64,000 nt of DNA from Sequoia sempervirens (Eukaryota > Streptophyta > Pinopsida > Cupressales > Cupressaceae): the NCBI GenBank assembly GCA_007258455.2, contig VDFB02252616.1, forward strand, positions 124,231,760-124,295,759, read 5' to 3'. A program made the translations under genes and the position numbers. The notes under the pieces are model-generated. The model worked only from the letters and a program-made list of their open reading frames with translations. It had not been told where the DNA came from and ran no database searches. Below, piece after piece: positions 1 to 12,063 of the stretch (its first letter is position 1; every line of letters starts with the position of its first letter).

Positions 1-98
1 CTCAGATGTGCTAAAACAGAAAATTTTGCCGAAATTCTGAATTCCAGAATGCGAATCCTGTTATAAAACCTACAAATAAATGTTAAAAACGGGGCAAG

Positions 99-116
99 GC
101 CCCACGGTGGGCGCCA
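99..116 (-). other. Primer-binding site
   Basis: The minus strand reads TGGCGCCCACCGTGGGGC, four bases inside the LTR end. It starts with TGG, as expected for pairing with a tRNA 3' CCA. The matching site of the sister element (15913-15930) differs at two positions, each explicable by C-to-T or G-to-A change. I do not assign the tRNA. Confidence 0.85.
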
Positions 117-120
117 AAAG

Positions 121-1547
121 TGTAGATAGGGAAATAAAATCAAAGGTTTAAATGCATTGAAGACAATAAACAAATTAAATCCTATCAAGCACCATGAAGT
201 ACAAACTAGAATGAAAAATAAGAATAATAAACAAATAACATGCAAACCGATTTTCAAACTAGTGTTGATTGATCTCCATGGCTCTTCTCCACCTGCACAA
301 GGATGCAAGATTTCGAAGGTTGAATGTTGGAGGAATGTTGGTTGCTCAATTCTGCAGCATAACAATATGGTAAAGGTTTGAAGGAGAATGATGGATGAAA
401 GATAGAATATTTGAAGAATAATTTTGACAGAGTGAGGATACTTAAGAATCAACCCCCTAAATGAATTGTGAGAGGTTGTATTTATAGAGTTTTCAAAAGC
501 TTCTGATTGGCTGATATGATCAATGGCTATGATAATTCTTGACAGATCAAATGGCTGAAGATGGATGAAACTGAAGAGAAAATAGAAGAAAACCGAAAAC
601 AAGATTTTTCTATTTTTACGAAAGAGAAAAGATAAGAAGATAAGAAATCATCTTTCTTTAAAAGAATAAAAGAAAGATTTAAAAGTGATAAATAATGAAT
701 TAAAAATTCAATTATTTATTTGTGGATGAAATTCAACTTTTTCTTAATTAAATGAAATATTTAATTAAGCTTTTAAAAAGAAAGTTTGTGATAAGAAGAA
801 AGCTTTAATCAGGATTTTTGAAAAAAGCAAAAGATCTCATATTTAAATAAAATATTTAATTATGATATGAGAAGAAAACAAAGATAATAAAATATCTAGT
901 TGTGATTTAGAAAGAAAGCATAAAATCTTTAATTAAATAAGGTTTATTTAATTAAATCACATTTATGAAATTAATTAAATGAAATATTTAATTAATTAGA
1001 AGAAGAATTTAAAATAGAAGAAAGAGAAATATTTAAACTTAATTAAATCAAAAGATTTAATTTAAATTTAAACAATGATAATTAATTTAAATAAATAAAA
1101 TGTATTTATTTAATTAATTAAGTGGACGTATGAAAATAATTAAATAAAATAAATTTATTTAATTATGAAGGAAGAATAAGATGAATGAACAATATAATTA
1201 AATTAATTAAATTTAATCATATGTAGAGGATTTTTTTTTATTTTTTTATTTTTTTATTATTTTTTTTGGGCGGGGGCCCTAGCTCGGTTGGCTAAGTAAT
1301 TCCATTGCGGCTCAGCTGGTCACGAGTTCTAGTCTCCCCCGTCCCGTGGTACCAGAGGGCGTGTCGCGCCAGTGCCGCCAGTCACGTTAAAAAGTTTACT
1401 AGGCGCACTGCAGTTTATAGGGGGTCGTGCTACCCGATTCCTACAGTCTAAAAATATATATGTAGAGGATTTTTAGAAAAATTAATTAAATAATAAATAT
1501 TTAATTAATTGCCAGGATTATAGACATGACCATTTTATGCGTATACA
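121..1547 (-). repeat. Long terminal repeat (5' LTR, minus strand)
   Basis: Starts TGTATACGCATAAAATGG at 1547 on the minus strand and ends CCTATCTACA at 121. It is built of alternating TTAATTAA-rich blocks shared with 14789-15908 and 32325-33518. A minus-strand TATA-like stretch lies near 478-486. The SINE at 1235-1457 interrupts it. The short open frame at 157-381 lies inside the LTR and is not a gene. Confidence 0.85.
1235..1457 (+). mobile_element. tRNA-derived SINE with 16-bp target-site duplication
   Basis: A GC-rich island of about 190 bp in an AT-rich LTR. It contains an RNA polymerase III A box (TAGCTCGGTTGG, 1280-1291) and a B box-like stretch (CGAGTTCTAGTCTCC, 1323-1337), spaced as in a tRNA. 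It ends in a short A/T tail. ATATGTAGAGGATTTT flanks it at 1219-1234 and 1458-1473. The sister LTR at about 14855-14870 has the unoccupied site, so insertion is directly seen. Odd point: a T-rich stretch of about 35 bases (1235-1268) sits between the left duplication and the tRNA-like head. Confidence 0.85.
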
Positions 1548-2290
1548 TAAATAATTATGACAATTATTTAATTATTCACTTTTGGCATCTTCTGTCATGA
1601 ATTAATTAAATTTTATTTAAATAATTTATCTTTCCTCTCACTTTTTGAATTAAATTTCTATTTAATCAAAAAGTTAACTCACCTTTTCCTCTTGCAATGA
1701 GATAATGTTTCCATTATTTCAAAATGCAATTTCCCTTTCAAACTAGAGTGTTTTTCTTATGAAATCAGTTAATTTCCTCTTGCTCAAGTTCACTTTCAAT
1801 CTTATCTCATCTCGTCTCGTTTTGATTAATTTCAATCATTGATTGAACAAAAAATCAGTCAATCTCAACTATCCATTTTGCATTCACGTCTCTATAAATA
1901 CTATTGTCATTTATCATTTTCAGATATCTAGAGTTTATAACTACGTGTTGTTGAGATAGTTAATCTTCAATATTTTGTTGGCATAGTCATAAGCTTTCAT
2001 TGCATGTTACAAATCTAAGGGCAACACTTATGTTATAGCAAAATGGATTATAGAGGTCATCCAATGGACACATGAATTCAGTGATATCATTTCTTTTTAT
2101 TTAGAATTCATGCTTTTCATTGTGCTTTGTAGTTGATTAGGATTTTAGAATTACTGATTAAATGCTTACTTTCTTAATTCTGATTTTCCCTAATCATATT
2201 TGGTGAAAAATTTGGCAGGGATGTGATATTGAAGGGGCTTCAGATTATCTTCAGTGTGACATCTATAGGGATGGGATAAATTTTTAAAAT
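1548..2290 (+). other. Possible plus-strand LTR fragment
   Basis: No gene seen. This flank of the minus-strand element has the same AT-rich, TTAATTAAA-rich style as the LTRs here. It carries a TATA-like CTCTATAAATAC near 1890-1905, followed by about 380 bases without an open frame, as in a retrotransposon U3-R-U5. I found no PBS after it, so this is only a suggestion. Confidence 0.3.
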
Positions 2291-3125
2291 CAACAAATGC
2301 CTTCTTAATAAAATTAAATTTAGTCTTATTAAATTTTAGATTAATTTAGATAGGTTAAATTTGGTTAGTAATTGTTTTTCTTAGCTTAGCTTTATTAACT
2401 TAGATAAGTTAGGCTAATTATGAATTTTGCAAGTTTAAATTTTAGTTTCAATTTAGAATAATTATTTTTTGTTAATTTTAATTTTGATTTAGTTAATTTT
2501 TGTTAATTTCAATTTTGATTTAGTTATTTTTTGTTAGTTTAGATTAATTTAGATTAATTAGATTAAGTTGATTTTTATTTGTTAGTTTAGTTTGGCCATG
2601 ATATTTTGCTATAATTAGTTCCCACGATTTCTCATGCAACTTTGTTAGTTGGATAGATTTTAATTAATTCTCATTTTCTTAGTTAGATTAAGTTGATTTT
2701 TACTTGTTAGTTTTGATTAAGTTGATTTTTGTTTGTTAGTTTAGATTACATTGATTTTTTATTTGTTAGTTTAGATATAATTTTTTTTTTAAATTATTTA
2801 CTTTAGATTTATATTTTTTATTTAGTTTAAATTTAAATTTAAAATCTTAGATTTTAATTTTTTCTAATTTATTTTAGATTTAGATTTTTTATTTAGTTTA
2901 GATTTATAATGAGAATAAGTTTAGATATAAATTTAGATTTTTCTAATTTAATTTAGATATAGATTTTTTTATTTTAGATTAATTTTGTTTATTAATTTTT
3001 ATTAACTAGATTAAATGTTAGATTTCTTTTTAGTTTAGTTTTTGATTTCAAGGTTAATTTTGTTGATTTTAGATTTCTTTTTAGTTTAGTTTTTGATTTC
3101 AAGGCTAATTTTGTTGATTTGGCTT
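2291..3125. repeat. T-rich degenerate tandem repeat
   Basis: Dozens of imperfect copies of units resembling TTAGATTAAGTTGATTTT and TTGTTAGTTTAGATT. At the right end a 51-bp unit starting GATTTCTTTTTAGTTTAG is repeated almost exactly (3021-3071 and 3072-3121). No coding content; the 60-residue minus-strand frame here is a product of the repeat. Confidence 0.75.
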
Positions 3126-3614
3126 TTTGCATGTTTGAATGTCCAAGACTTGAAAAATTGTAAGGTCTCCTCATTAATTAGCCACCTGATCAGATATCCA
3201 TAATGCAAATTAAGGATACTTTAATAGCTAGTAATAGAGAACCTTAGATTAATTGTGGTTAAGGTGATCTTTAGTGGTTTTGTGAGATGTAGGGTATAAG
3301 TAAGATCATGTTGCTTCAGTTTTATCTAAGATTTAGATAATCATTTACAATGTTTTGTTAAATATGGTCTCGAAAATAGCCATATCCTTATGAGGTTTCT
3401 AATTACTCTTAGATATGTTTTACATAGTGAAATATGATCATATAAATTTATAAGCACTTTTTGCATATGATTCATTAGTGTTCTTTTTTAGTATTAGTCA
3501 ACTAACTTTGGGAGGAATGCAACAACATTAATATTAGTAAGGTCACAAGTGTTTGGGGAAATTGGGGGCATGAATGTGATTGAATTCTAATTTATAATGT
3601 TCCTAGATACTTAT
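3126..3614. other. No gene seen
   Basis: AT-rich sequence with stops in all frames and no recognised repeat. Confidence 0.5.
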
Positions 3615-3976
3615 CCTTTTTTATAAGGAAAAACATGTTTTGAAGGGGCCCCGAAACCCTTTACAACGAAGAAAAGCTGCAAAAAAGACTAAAACAATAA
3701 GTCTGCAGCCCAAAAAAACCAAAATGCTGACAAAAGATATAACCAGGTAACCTGTCAGCAACTCAACAACAAAACATCAACAACAAGGCTGACTGAACAA
3801 AAGCAACAACAAAGCTACAACATTTTTTCAAGAACATTGGTCGAAGCCATATTTTCCTCAATGACCCCCTCGTGCATCTCAACCACATCCTTGAACTCCT
3901 CAAACGAAATAGCAGCCCTTTTCTTGGTCTTGCTCCTTGTTCTCAAACATTGGCCAATAGCCAAATTCTTCTCCAT
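3615..3976 (-). pseudogene. LINE-like 3' end with short open tail
   Basis: On the minus strand a 53-codon frame (3976 to stop at 3815-3817) encodes a basic then acidic peptide containing TRSKTKKRAAISFEEFKD. It is followed by about 190 bases of untranslated sequence with CTGCAG-rich text and AAAGGGTTTCGGGGCCCC, then an A/T-rich end. This layout resembles the 3' end of plant L1-type LINEs, which are usually 5'-truncated. No reverse transcriptase is present. LINE origin is inferred from the style of the 3' end. Confidence 0.35.
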
Positions 3977-4875
3977 ACTTATTGTTGTTTTATCTTTGTG
4001 TACGAGATAATGAAGGTCATATTTTGTGAATAAATCTTCTTTTAATAACTAGAGGTTAAAAATGATATTAAGGACTATTATAACTAAATGACCTAGTTAC
4101 AAGCCTCTAACTATAGAAAATATGAATTATACTAATTTAGTTCCTTCGGTCACAAATAAAGACAATCCTTTTGTTGATATTTATAATTGTGTTCTCACAT
4201 AAAACAATGCTCATATAAATATTGACATTGGAAAAATGAAACATATGGGGTCATGGTGGGTAGAAAAGCCCCACAATTTTAGAACGTATCCCTTCAAAAT
4301 ATTTATAATAGGTTTTCAAAATTAATTAAAGGTATAAAATGAGGAGATCGAAATAAAGTGTTGGAAATTAACTAAACTAAGTGAATGATTGAAGACCACT
4401 GACTAGCTGAGATTGTTATTTGCTAATCATAGCATCTACCCAAAAGTAATCACAATTAGTAAACAAGTTATTTAAGTTAATAATCCATAATGCATAGAAG
4501 ATGTTATTTGAATGAACTCGGAATTTGGCAAGGAAATGATGGAAAATTAATTACGAAGTATGGGAGACTTAGCTTCTCCTGCAACGACATAGTCCCAGGG
4601 GTGGAAATTCATAAATTCTTGCAGTGGAGTAGTTGGTGGGGTGATGCGTAGTGGTGGACAAGTCATGCAGGTGCTCAGAATTATAAAAGTTTGGGGAGGG
4701 GAGAATGGCTTTGGGGGGTGTTTCTTTTCCTCTGCAAACGTTGCCAATTTCACCAGGTGTGTGTGGACAGCAAGGACAATCTGCGCAGAATCTTGAGGTA
4801 AGTTACCTATCGACTGCATTGCTTGAAAGTTTCTAAAGCCTCTTCAGTAAATTCATTTTGTGCACGAGATGATAA
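3977..4875. other. No gene recognised
   Basis: Contains a minus-strand frame of 90 codons (4547-4819) with no recognisable domain. It could be an exon of the same locus as the small frame at 4876-5031, but nothing supports joining them. Confidence 0.4.
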
Positions 4876-5031
4876 TTATGTGAAGGTATTTTCGCCAACA
4901 ATTCTGTGCACCTCGGTCTCTGCTTCTGCTTGAGTAGATGTCCATATCTTATTCCCGAGCGTCCATACTGGCATAAGAAAAAGAATGATAGCAAAAAATG
5001 TGGCATACAATGCTACACTCGCCCATTGCAT
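4876..5031 (-). CDS. Small ORF with one predicted membrane segment, unidentified
   Basis: A 51-codon frame from ATG at 5029-5031 to TAA at 4876-4878. The N-terminal part (ALYATFFAIILFLMPVW) is a continuous hydrophobic stretch of about 17 residues that could be a membrane anchor. It is followed by a polar segment with an acidic patch (QAEAETEVH). I do not recognise the family. It may be a first exon, a small membrane protein or chance; no promoter or splice evidence was found. Confidence 0.2.
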   Translation of the reverse strand: MQWASVALYATFFAIILFLMPVWTLGNKIWTSTQAEAETEVHRIVGENTFT

Positions 5032-8000
5032 ATGAATGAAAGTCCTTGAGCCCTACTAGCAATTATTTTTAGACCATGGGATACTCAGGATACGTAGCCA
5101 TTTATAATTTCTTCTTTTATAATTTCTTCTGGGCCTGCATAGACCTTGCGTGATGGATATGAGTTAATTCATTAGTTCAACCCACCATACATATTGCACA
5201 TTAAATTAAGTAACTGGAGGGTGTGAATATTTCATTTATTACATTAGATATTTTGGCCTTTGTTTTTCCTTAGTAGAGGATTTTGGCCTTTGTTTGCCAA
5301 AATAAGAGTATTGTGCATAGAGTTATTAGTTATACCTGGACTTTTTTATGGGGATGATTTAGAAATAGTTTTGTAAAGGTTCTCTACACTAGGATTTATT
5401 CTTTATAAGGGGTTCATGCATGAAAATTATTTTAATATGTTTCAAACATGATAGACTATCAAACTCAATTATAGTGTAAAAGCTATTCTTTTAAAAGTAT
5501 CATTGCAGTATCATAATCTATTACTTTACTTTAGGAATATTGTAGTGCGATGGGGTCATACCATTGTATTATGTCACTATCACTACTAGAAAGCGAAGGT
5601 AGGGGATTAGGAAACAAAGGTACAATAAAATTCAAGCATAAACTTTATCAAATATAGTGACTACTCCATTATTAATGTCCCCTCCTACATATACAAACTA
5701 ATACATTATGTAATGTAATCTAATGAAGACATTGGGTGGTCCATCACACACCTCAAGCAACAATATTATTTAGTTATACCATTTTAAATAATTTCCATTA
5801 ATTTTGTGCTATGAACAAAACATTAGATCTATTATCATTATTTGCAACAATTCTTATGGTTTTCATGGAAGCATATCATGTTGTGATTTCATTTAGGGAA
5901 CTTCATGGTCATATACCATGAATTTACGGTGATTTATGATCTCATCATATAAACGAGGGAGTTTATCGTCTATCAAATTTATTTTATCCTCTAAACATAA
6001 GCAATGCCACACTTAATAATAACAAGAAATATAATTAATATTTGGTGTTATACTAATATTCGATTAGAGGAATATGTAAGATCTAATATTGGAAGAGTAA
6101 TTTTCATTCACTAGTTGGTAAAATAGAAAGATCAATGGTAAACCTTGTGCCAAGATGGCATAGAATGTTTAGAGTTGCTAGGTACATTAGTTTAGACCTA
6201 TAATTAGCTCGTAGAGGGAGTCACTTAGAACAATAAGTTTTGTTTTGTTCTCCCCATACCTTGAGTGAGAAGTGGTGTCACTGTTTAATTGTGTTAGATT
6301 CACTAAATAGACAACATATAAAGAAGGTACATAAATTAGAGGATTCTTCTAACCTCATTGAATGATGGATCTTAGTCTATAGTGAAAATAAATTTAATTA
6401 ATTATTATGTCAAATGTAGTAGTAAAATTGGTAAACGAAGATTTCTAATTAGAACTGTATAACTTACTCATAATCATTTTAAGCTTTTGATGATCTCATT
6501 ATTTACAGGTTGGTGTCTAATTTATCTTTTTATGTATTTTTGATGTCAAGAATCTTTGGACTTATGCAATAATGGGGATTATTTTGGGTTGTTAAATAAC
6601 TATTTATGACCAAGGTGTGCAAGGTATTTGATTAAAACTTCTAGTGGAAGTGTTAGTCTTTGTTTTCTTCAAATGTGCAATTATCATTTTAAAAGACTAT
6701 GATTTGAATTTTCTTTTTACACATTTAAGATGTCATTCTTGGATAGGGTAATACTATATTTTGACATCAGAGGATTATCACTTTTAGATTATATGAGTTA
6801 ATAGTTGTTAACCAATAAACTTTGTATAAAGGTCATTATGGTAAATATTGTATAAATATTTCAATGATTTTCAAACGATGATTAAAGAACATTATTACTT
6901 TTGAAATTTATGTTGTGGTTGGTAATTAGAATCATTATCTTGATCTTTTACCCATAATATCCTCTCACCTTGGTAATTAAGGAATGGTGAATAATATGTG
7001 GAGTTAATTTAATATGTGTCTCATATTTAAGAACCTTATAGGCGAGTTTCTCTTATGACTTAGATTGCAAAGATAGATAGGTATCAAATTGGGTTAAGTA
7101 TGTAGGGGCATTATTTTTTAAAAATCATATGTATATTATTTGGTTGACTATGTTATGATACTCATAAGAGGTGTTAATAGTAGGATAAATCCCACTAATG
7201 TTATTCCCTATCTTTTATCTATATAATGGAAGGAGTCCTCTTCGATTAACCTAGTTGTTTGTTCTATGTATTTAATTAACTATTGTGAAACCAATATATT
7301 TACTACACTATTTTGAAATCAGTGGTGAGTTGAACCTTTATGTTAACTATTGTTATTGACCAACCTAGTTTATATGAAATTTCAAAGTGTCAAACTATGA
7401 TTCCTCTGCGAATTATATACGTAGGAAAGGTCGTCAAAGATGAGCCCACGAGGAATTAGGTTTGGGCCCTAGACTTATTCTCTTGTTATCAATTGAAGTT
7501 ACTATTTTTATATATTTTATTTGCATAGCTTGAGACTTGAACTAAGTCTATTTGGGTGATGTGAACTTCATGTCTCCCTTAAAACCCTACTAGGATTGCC
7601 TAAGCAATTTAATTACCTATCTAAATATTAATCTTTATTCGGTCAAATGTCATTATGCCTTTTATGAATTGTGTGCTTTGAGAACTGAAATTGTGTGAGT
7701 TAGTCATGTGTTGTAATCAAAATTTGAAATTTGTGTTTTTCCCTTAACTATATTTTAGTGTAAAATTTTGGGAATTACAAAAACTAAAACATAAACTCTC
7801 ATTTGTTGAAGACTAGTGACTCAAACTACTAATTAGTGTGTTGCAGGTTCAATTTCTAGAGAATCTATCTTGAAACATTGTGTCTTCTTTTTTGTAGATT
7901 AGATCACATTTATATTAGTTGGTCTAAAAAGAACTCAAGTGTTTCCTTTGACATCATAAGCGGGGTTAAAATTAACTAGTGCTTGCATTATCTTGTGGTT

Positions 8001-8228
8001 TACATCTTTTCTTTGGATGTGTATGCTCTTCTCTTGTGCCACTTGGTGATCTTGAGAATCAAAATAATTCCTTTGGAATTTTTATGTCGAGAGGCGTCTA
8101 CAATGGCATCCATCAAAAATCAAAATTTTGTGTAAGGAAAAACTCCTTAGCTTGAATTTGATGTGCAACTGCCACTATTTCACTTTGTTTTAAATTTGTT
8201 TGTTGTTTTTATTTTAATTGAGGCATTT
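5032..8228. other. Long intergenic stretch, no gene seen
   Basis: About 3.2 kb of AT-rich sequence with stops in every frame. No LTR, terminal inverted repeat, tRNA or conserved protein motif was recognised. Confidence 0.5.
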
Positions 8229-8235
8229 TATGTAG

Positions 8236-9090
8236 GTGTTGGCATTGGTTATTAAGAATCCTATTAATTCATGGAAATATGATTCCATGAGAGATTTGGT
8301 AGATAAAATGATAGAAGAGAATTTGAAAAATGAGTCTTTGGAAGAGGTGAATCGAATGATGCTTTCTATTGGATTTGGTCAAACTTTGAAGCTCTTGTTT
8401 TTGGATTTGCGTGACCAACAGATGGCTCAAATGACATGGAAAATGATTTGGCAGATTCCATTTGGGGAATATCTAAATAAATTTCTTTATACTGCAAATG
8501 AAATTAGTTATGTCCCACAAATATGGTAACAGAATCTATTTTAGCTGAGAAATTGGTGACAAAATTATTGTGGTTTGTAGAAAATTTAGCGAAAAGTAGG
8601 GGTATTGAAGAAGCGATTGTTCGGTGGAGCGAAGCCGGAAACTTGGAAAATATCGCCATGTCTGTGCATCCACATGTCCAGGGGTCTCTGGTGAGAGTTT
8701 TAGGTGGTTTCAAAACCCTAACTTTTGATTCATTTGGTGAAATATTTAGGTTTAGGGGAATTTGACATAATCGATTTGTAGTATATTTGTTGAAAGAAGT
8801 GGCCAAGGAAGAGACGAAAAAAAGGAAGGTGAAAATGATGAGGATGTGGACGTCACTCTTGGCCAATGCCACTAATGGAGTGGAAAGCATTGTTTTGACC
8901 ACGAGGGAGAAAAGTGAGGTTTAGAGAGTGGTGGAGCAGATGATTCAAGAATTGGTGGACATGAAAGACAAAGAAGTGGTGCTTTCAAATTAGCTCCACC
9001 ATTACGCGCACTCAAATTCTGACTGGCCAAATTTATAGACATGTTACAATCACTGGTGTGGCCTTTCCAAAAGCACCTTATGTTGAATAG
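8236..9090 (+). pseudogene. Decayed protein-coding sequence, possibly BTB/POZ-family C-terminal part
   Basis: Two frames overlap at 8523-8529. The first (8236-8529) follows an acceptor-like TTTTATGTAG. The second runs from 8523 and can be read in one frame to about 9090, through TGA (8763) and three later TAG codons. The peptide has helical, amphipathic text such as LAEKLVTKLLWFVENLAKS and RVVEQMIQELVDMKDKEV, and ends with a WPNL-like segment. This recalls the C-terminal helical region of plant BTB/POZ proteins, from memory of the family and not from a search. The long antisense frame at 8504-8902 is its shadow. Stops and a frameshift make function unlikely. Confidence 0.35.
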
Positions 9091-10830
9091 ATTCCTTTCT
9101 CTAAATTGATCTTTCCTATTGTAAGAATTTAAGATTCTACATTTTGGGTTTTCCCTTTAATTTATTGTTGCATCTATTTCCAACAAAATTGTATGGTTTT
9201 TCCATTTATCTTTTGGTAATTCATTTGTAAAGATCAAATATATTCTAGGTATTCAGAAGTTTCTTGTTTTGTAAATGAAATAAATAAAACCTTTTGAATA
9301 ATCGAAGTTGTGAATATATGGAAATATGGAATTAGTAGGAGACGGTAATAATATTAATAATTATTATGCTTTTTAAAATGATAGAAGGAGGATCAAAGAC
9401 TTGGTTTTGAAAGTGGAAGGGAAGGTCTTTGTTGGAGATTATTCTCTATGATTTAGAATTCTATTCAATGATAAAATATAGTATTATAAGTTTTAACAAA
9501 TAATTATATTTTTATTTTATATTAGACTCAAATTTGTATTTATAAAATTGGTCTTTGTACATAGAGAATTAATCTTTGTGTTTATAGAAATGATTTCAAT
9601 CTAGATAGATATGATATATATTTAAAAAATGAGTTACATGCTTTTCAATATTTAGAATTTACTCACATCGAACTATTTAAAAGTTATGTCTAAAAAAAAT
9701 GTGGTGTCAATGAACACCTTTGAGAAATTGCAAGCACGTGTATCTTCTTCTTATGTCAAACTGTTATATTTGAATTAATGGTTCAAAATAATGATTAGAA
9801 ACATTTGAGAAACCATGTAGTATGTCTTAATCTATCACTAAATGCAAATATTGAAACTCTCTAACTAATAATGCAAGTAATTGAGTAAGAGCTAATAATA
9901 TATGATGCTCTGAAATGGATTAATTTTTATCCTTTTATAGAATAACCTCAAACACAAATTAACATATATTGTTCTCAAGTCAACAAGTAATGATTAGTAG
10001 GAAATTAACTTGGCCACATTTTGATAATTGAATTTAAAAATATTGGCCATTTTTGTGTTGCAAATTAGACATAAGATCATTTTTATGCTCATAGGTTTAA
10101 CATTAGATAAAGAATTAATAAAACATAGATTAGGAATTTTCCTCGATAATATGTGTAGATAGAATTAAATTAGGTTTAGGGTAGTTAACTTTTGTATAAA
10201 ACCATGCAACTTGTATGCTAGTCATTGCATTAGGAACTACCTACTTAAAGGAGATCAAAACAAAGGAAAACTACAAAGTATACACTTTTCATTATTAAAT
10301 TTACCCCTAGTCTAACTTTTATGTGATCTACTTTGAAGGTGCATGCCAAAGTAAACAAGCAATTAGCATGAGAGTAAAGATTCAAACACTCATTAAAAAG
10401 ATATAGATATGGATGAGTATTTGACATATTTTCCTTACATGAGTGCTCCTTCTTGAAACTTGTAAATACAAAAGATAAAATGACTAGCATCTAACATTCA
10501 CTTAATAAATTATTGAATTATCAAGGTTCCTATTGCATTGAAAAAAAATGATGAAAATAGGCACCTCCAGAAGGATAACTCTCAACGTATTATATATATA
10601 TATATATTAATATTTAATATATGTCTACTAGTGTACAACCACTCACACATTTGACTTTGGATTAAAATAAACCCCATGCAAGTGTGAGAAAAAGGCGTTG
10701 TGTATGCTCTCTCCTTTTGCTTCGTGCAATTTGGGAGATAAAAAACAATGTACTTGTCTCTCTTTTGTTTACATTTAGAGGGGCTTGCCTCGTGAGAGGG
10801 AACGAATCCAACCATTTTTTCACTTGGGTT
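9091..10830. other. No gene seen
   Basis: AT-rich sequence without supported coding content. The minus-strand frames at 10245-10490 and 10582-10815 have no recognisable domain; the second runs into the TA microsatellite. Confidence 0.45.
10589..10622. repeat. TA dinucleotide microsatellite
   Basis: About ten TA units followed by an imperfect TAATATTTAATATAT continuation. Confidence 0.9.
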
Positions 10831-12063
10831 GGTATATAAATGGATAAGACTAAACTATCAAGTCCTCATGGTATGTAGGTCTTAGTCGTACAGTGTCATT
10901 TAAAATAGGGTAATACCGTAAAATGTATAAGAGCCCCTAATAGGAGTGATTAATTTCTTAAGTGGCTTGTTGGATGCTCGCAAGGTGCCATGTCTCCAAG
11001 TATTGACTAAGAACCTTAGTTTTAGTGGCCAAAATCCTTTTTACTTGCTAGCATAGGAATGGTCATTCTAATGTTGTCCTATATCTTCACTATTCATGTG
11101 TAGAGGTAGAAATTCCTCTTTTGGGAATGAGACTTGGTGTGCTCATGCTGTGTAAGGGGGAGCCAGTGCCACCAAGTCTCTAGCTATCCAACTTGTTTAA
11201 GTGGATGGAGAAATCCAAGTGGGGATCTAGCAAGTAGTATCTCTTCCTATCCTAGGTTGTGGAAAGTGTTTTCAAAGTGTTTTCCACTTCACATCAAGAT
11301 CAAACTCAAGACATTGTATTTTATGTGTGTGTATTCAAAGAAACTAAGCAAATAAACACCACACCCAAAACTACCAACATTTCAACCTCAAAACAAACTA
11401 GGCCTACATATCCAAAACGAGCTTAACCTTCAAATCTATTTAGACCAAGGAATTTATTACCTTATATATACCATTATCCATTCATCCATAACCTCATCCT
11501 TTTTCATTATACATTCCCCATAGGTCAAAACTTTAGGCCATCCTTTTAGCTTGTATAAACCTCTTGATTAGGAATTCCATCAAACTTAGACTAGACTATA
11601 GCTTCAAATCTCTATTCTCTTGACATTATCTTTTAGACAACAATCATCTTATTCCTCATCATTTAGGTTGGTTCCTCAACTCATAAGTCCATTTTAAGAC
11701 CTCTTTGTCAACACATCTTATCATTCTTTACTTTACCCAAGGTTATTGATAATTAGGTTAGTTGCTATACCTATCTTAGTTTGATTAGAAACTGCATCTT
11801 AGGTTTTCTAAAGGTTTTAACCTTCATACTAGGTCATACTATTCCATCCATTCATTCCACACTTTGTATACCTTAGTCATAGACTATCATCACCTTAACT
11901 CCTAATCTAGGTATCATTATTAGGCATCCCTATATATTCAAAACATACAAAAATATATCACTTAGGTTGCATATCTTAGGCTTAGGTCATACCCTTGCAT
12001 TGTCAATACCTTAGGCTTTGAATAGTTCATCACATCATCCACCTTCCCTTTGCAAGTCCTTTT
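10831..12063 (+). mobile_element. Leader region of a gag-bearing LTR element (copy C)
   Basis: The stretch 10850-11340 resembles, in order, the leader of the copy at 33519-35369 and the reversed leader at 40690-41250. Shared phrases include GGTATATAAATG, GGGGAGCCAGTG, AATCCAAGTG and a run of GTGTTTTC-like words. No LTR or PBS was found before it, so the left end of this copy is missing. The region 11340-12063 has no gene. Confidence 0.55.

Larger units (their letters stand above)
1..1547 (-). mobile_element. 5' end of a minus-strand Ty3/gypsy (Tat-type) LTR retrotransposon
   Basis: The minus strand reads LTR (121-1547), a 4-base spacer, a primer-binding site (99-116) and the start of an untranslated leader (1-98) that runs off the left edge. 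The LTR is homologous, in reverse orientation, to the two LTRs of the element at 14789-33518. It starts TGTATACGC on the minus strand and ends CTACA. Its 1427 bp minus 239 bp of inserted SINE plus duplication gives 1188 bp, almost the 1194 bp of the other element's 3' LTR. No coding part of this copy lies in the window. Lineage is inferred from the sister element. Confidence 0.85.

Noticed and set aside
157..381. 74-codon plus-strand open frame
   Set aside because: Lies inside the LTR, opposite to its orientation, next to the PBS; no domain.
1280..1337. A free-standing tRNA gene
   Set aside because: A and B boxes are present, but the sequence cannot be folded by eye into a full cloverleaf and it sits between target-site duplications, so SINE is the better call.
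4547..4819. 90-codon minus-strand open frame
   Set aside because: Proline-rich text without recognisable domain, no splice or promoter support; kept only as a remark.
8504..8902. 132-codon minus-strand open frame
   Set aside because: Antisense shadow of the decayed coding copy on the plus strand, whose text is more protein-like.
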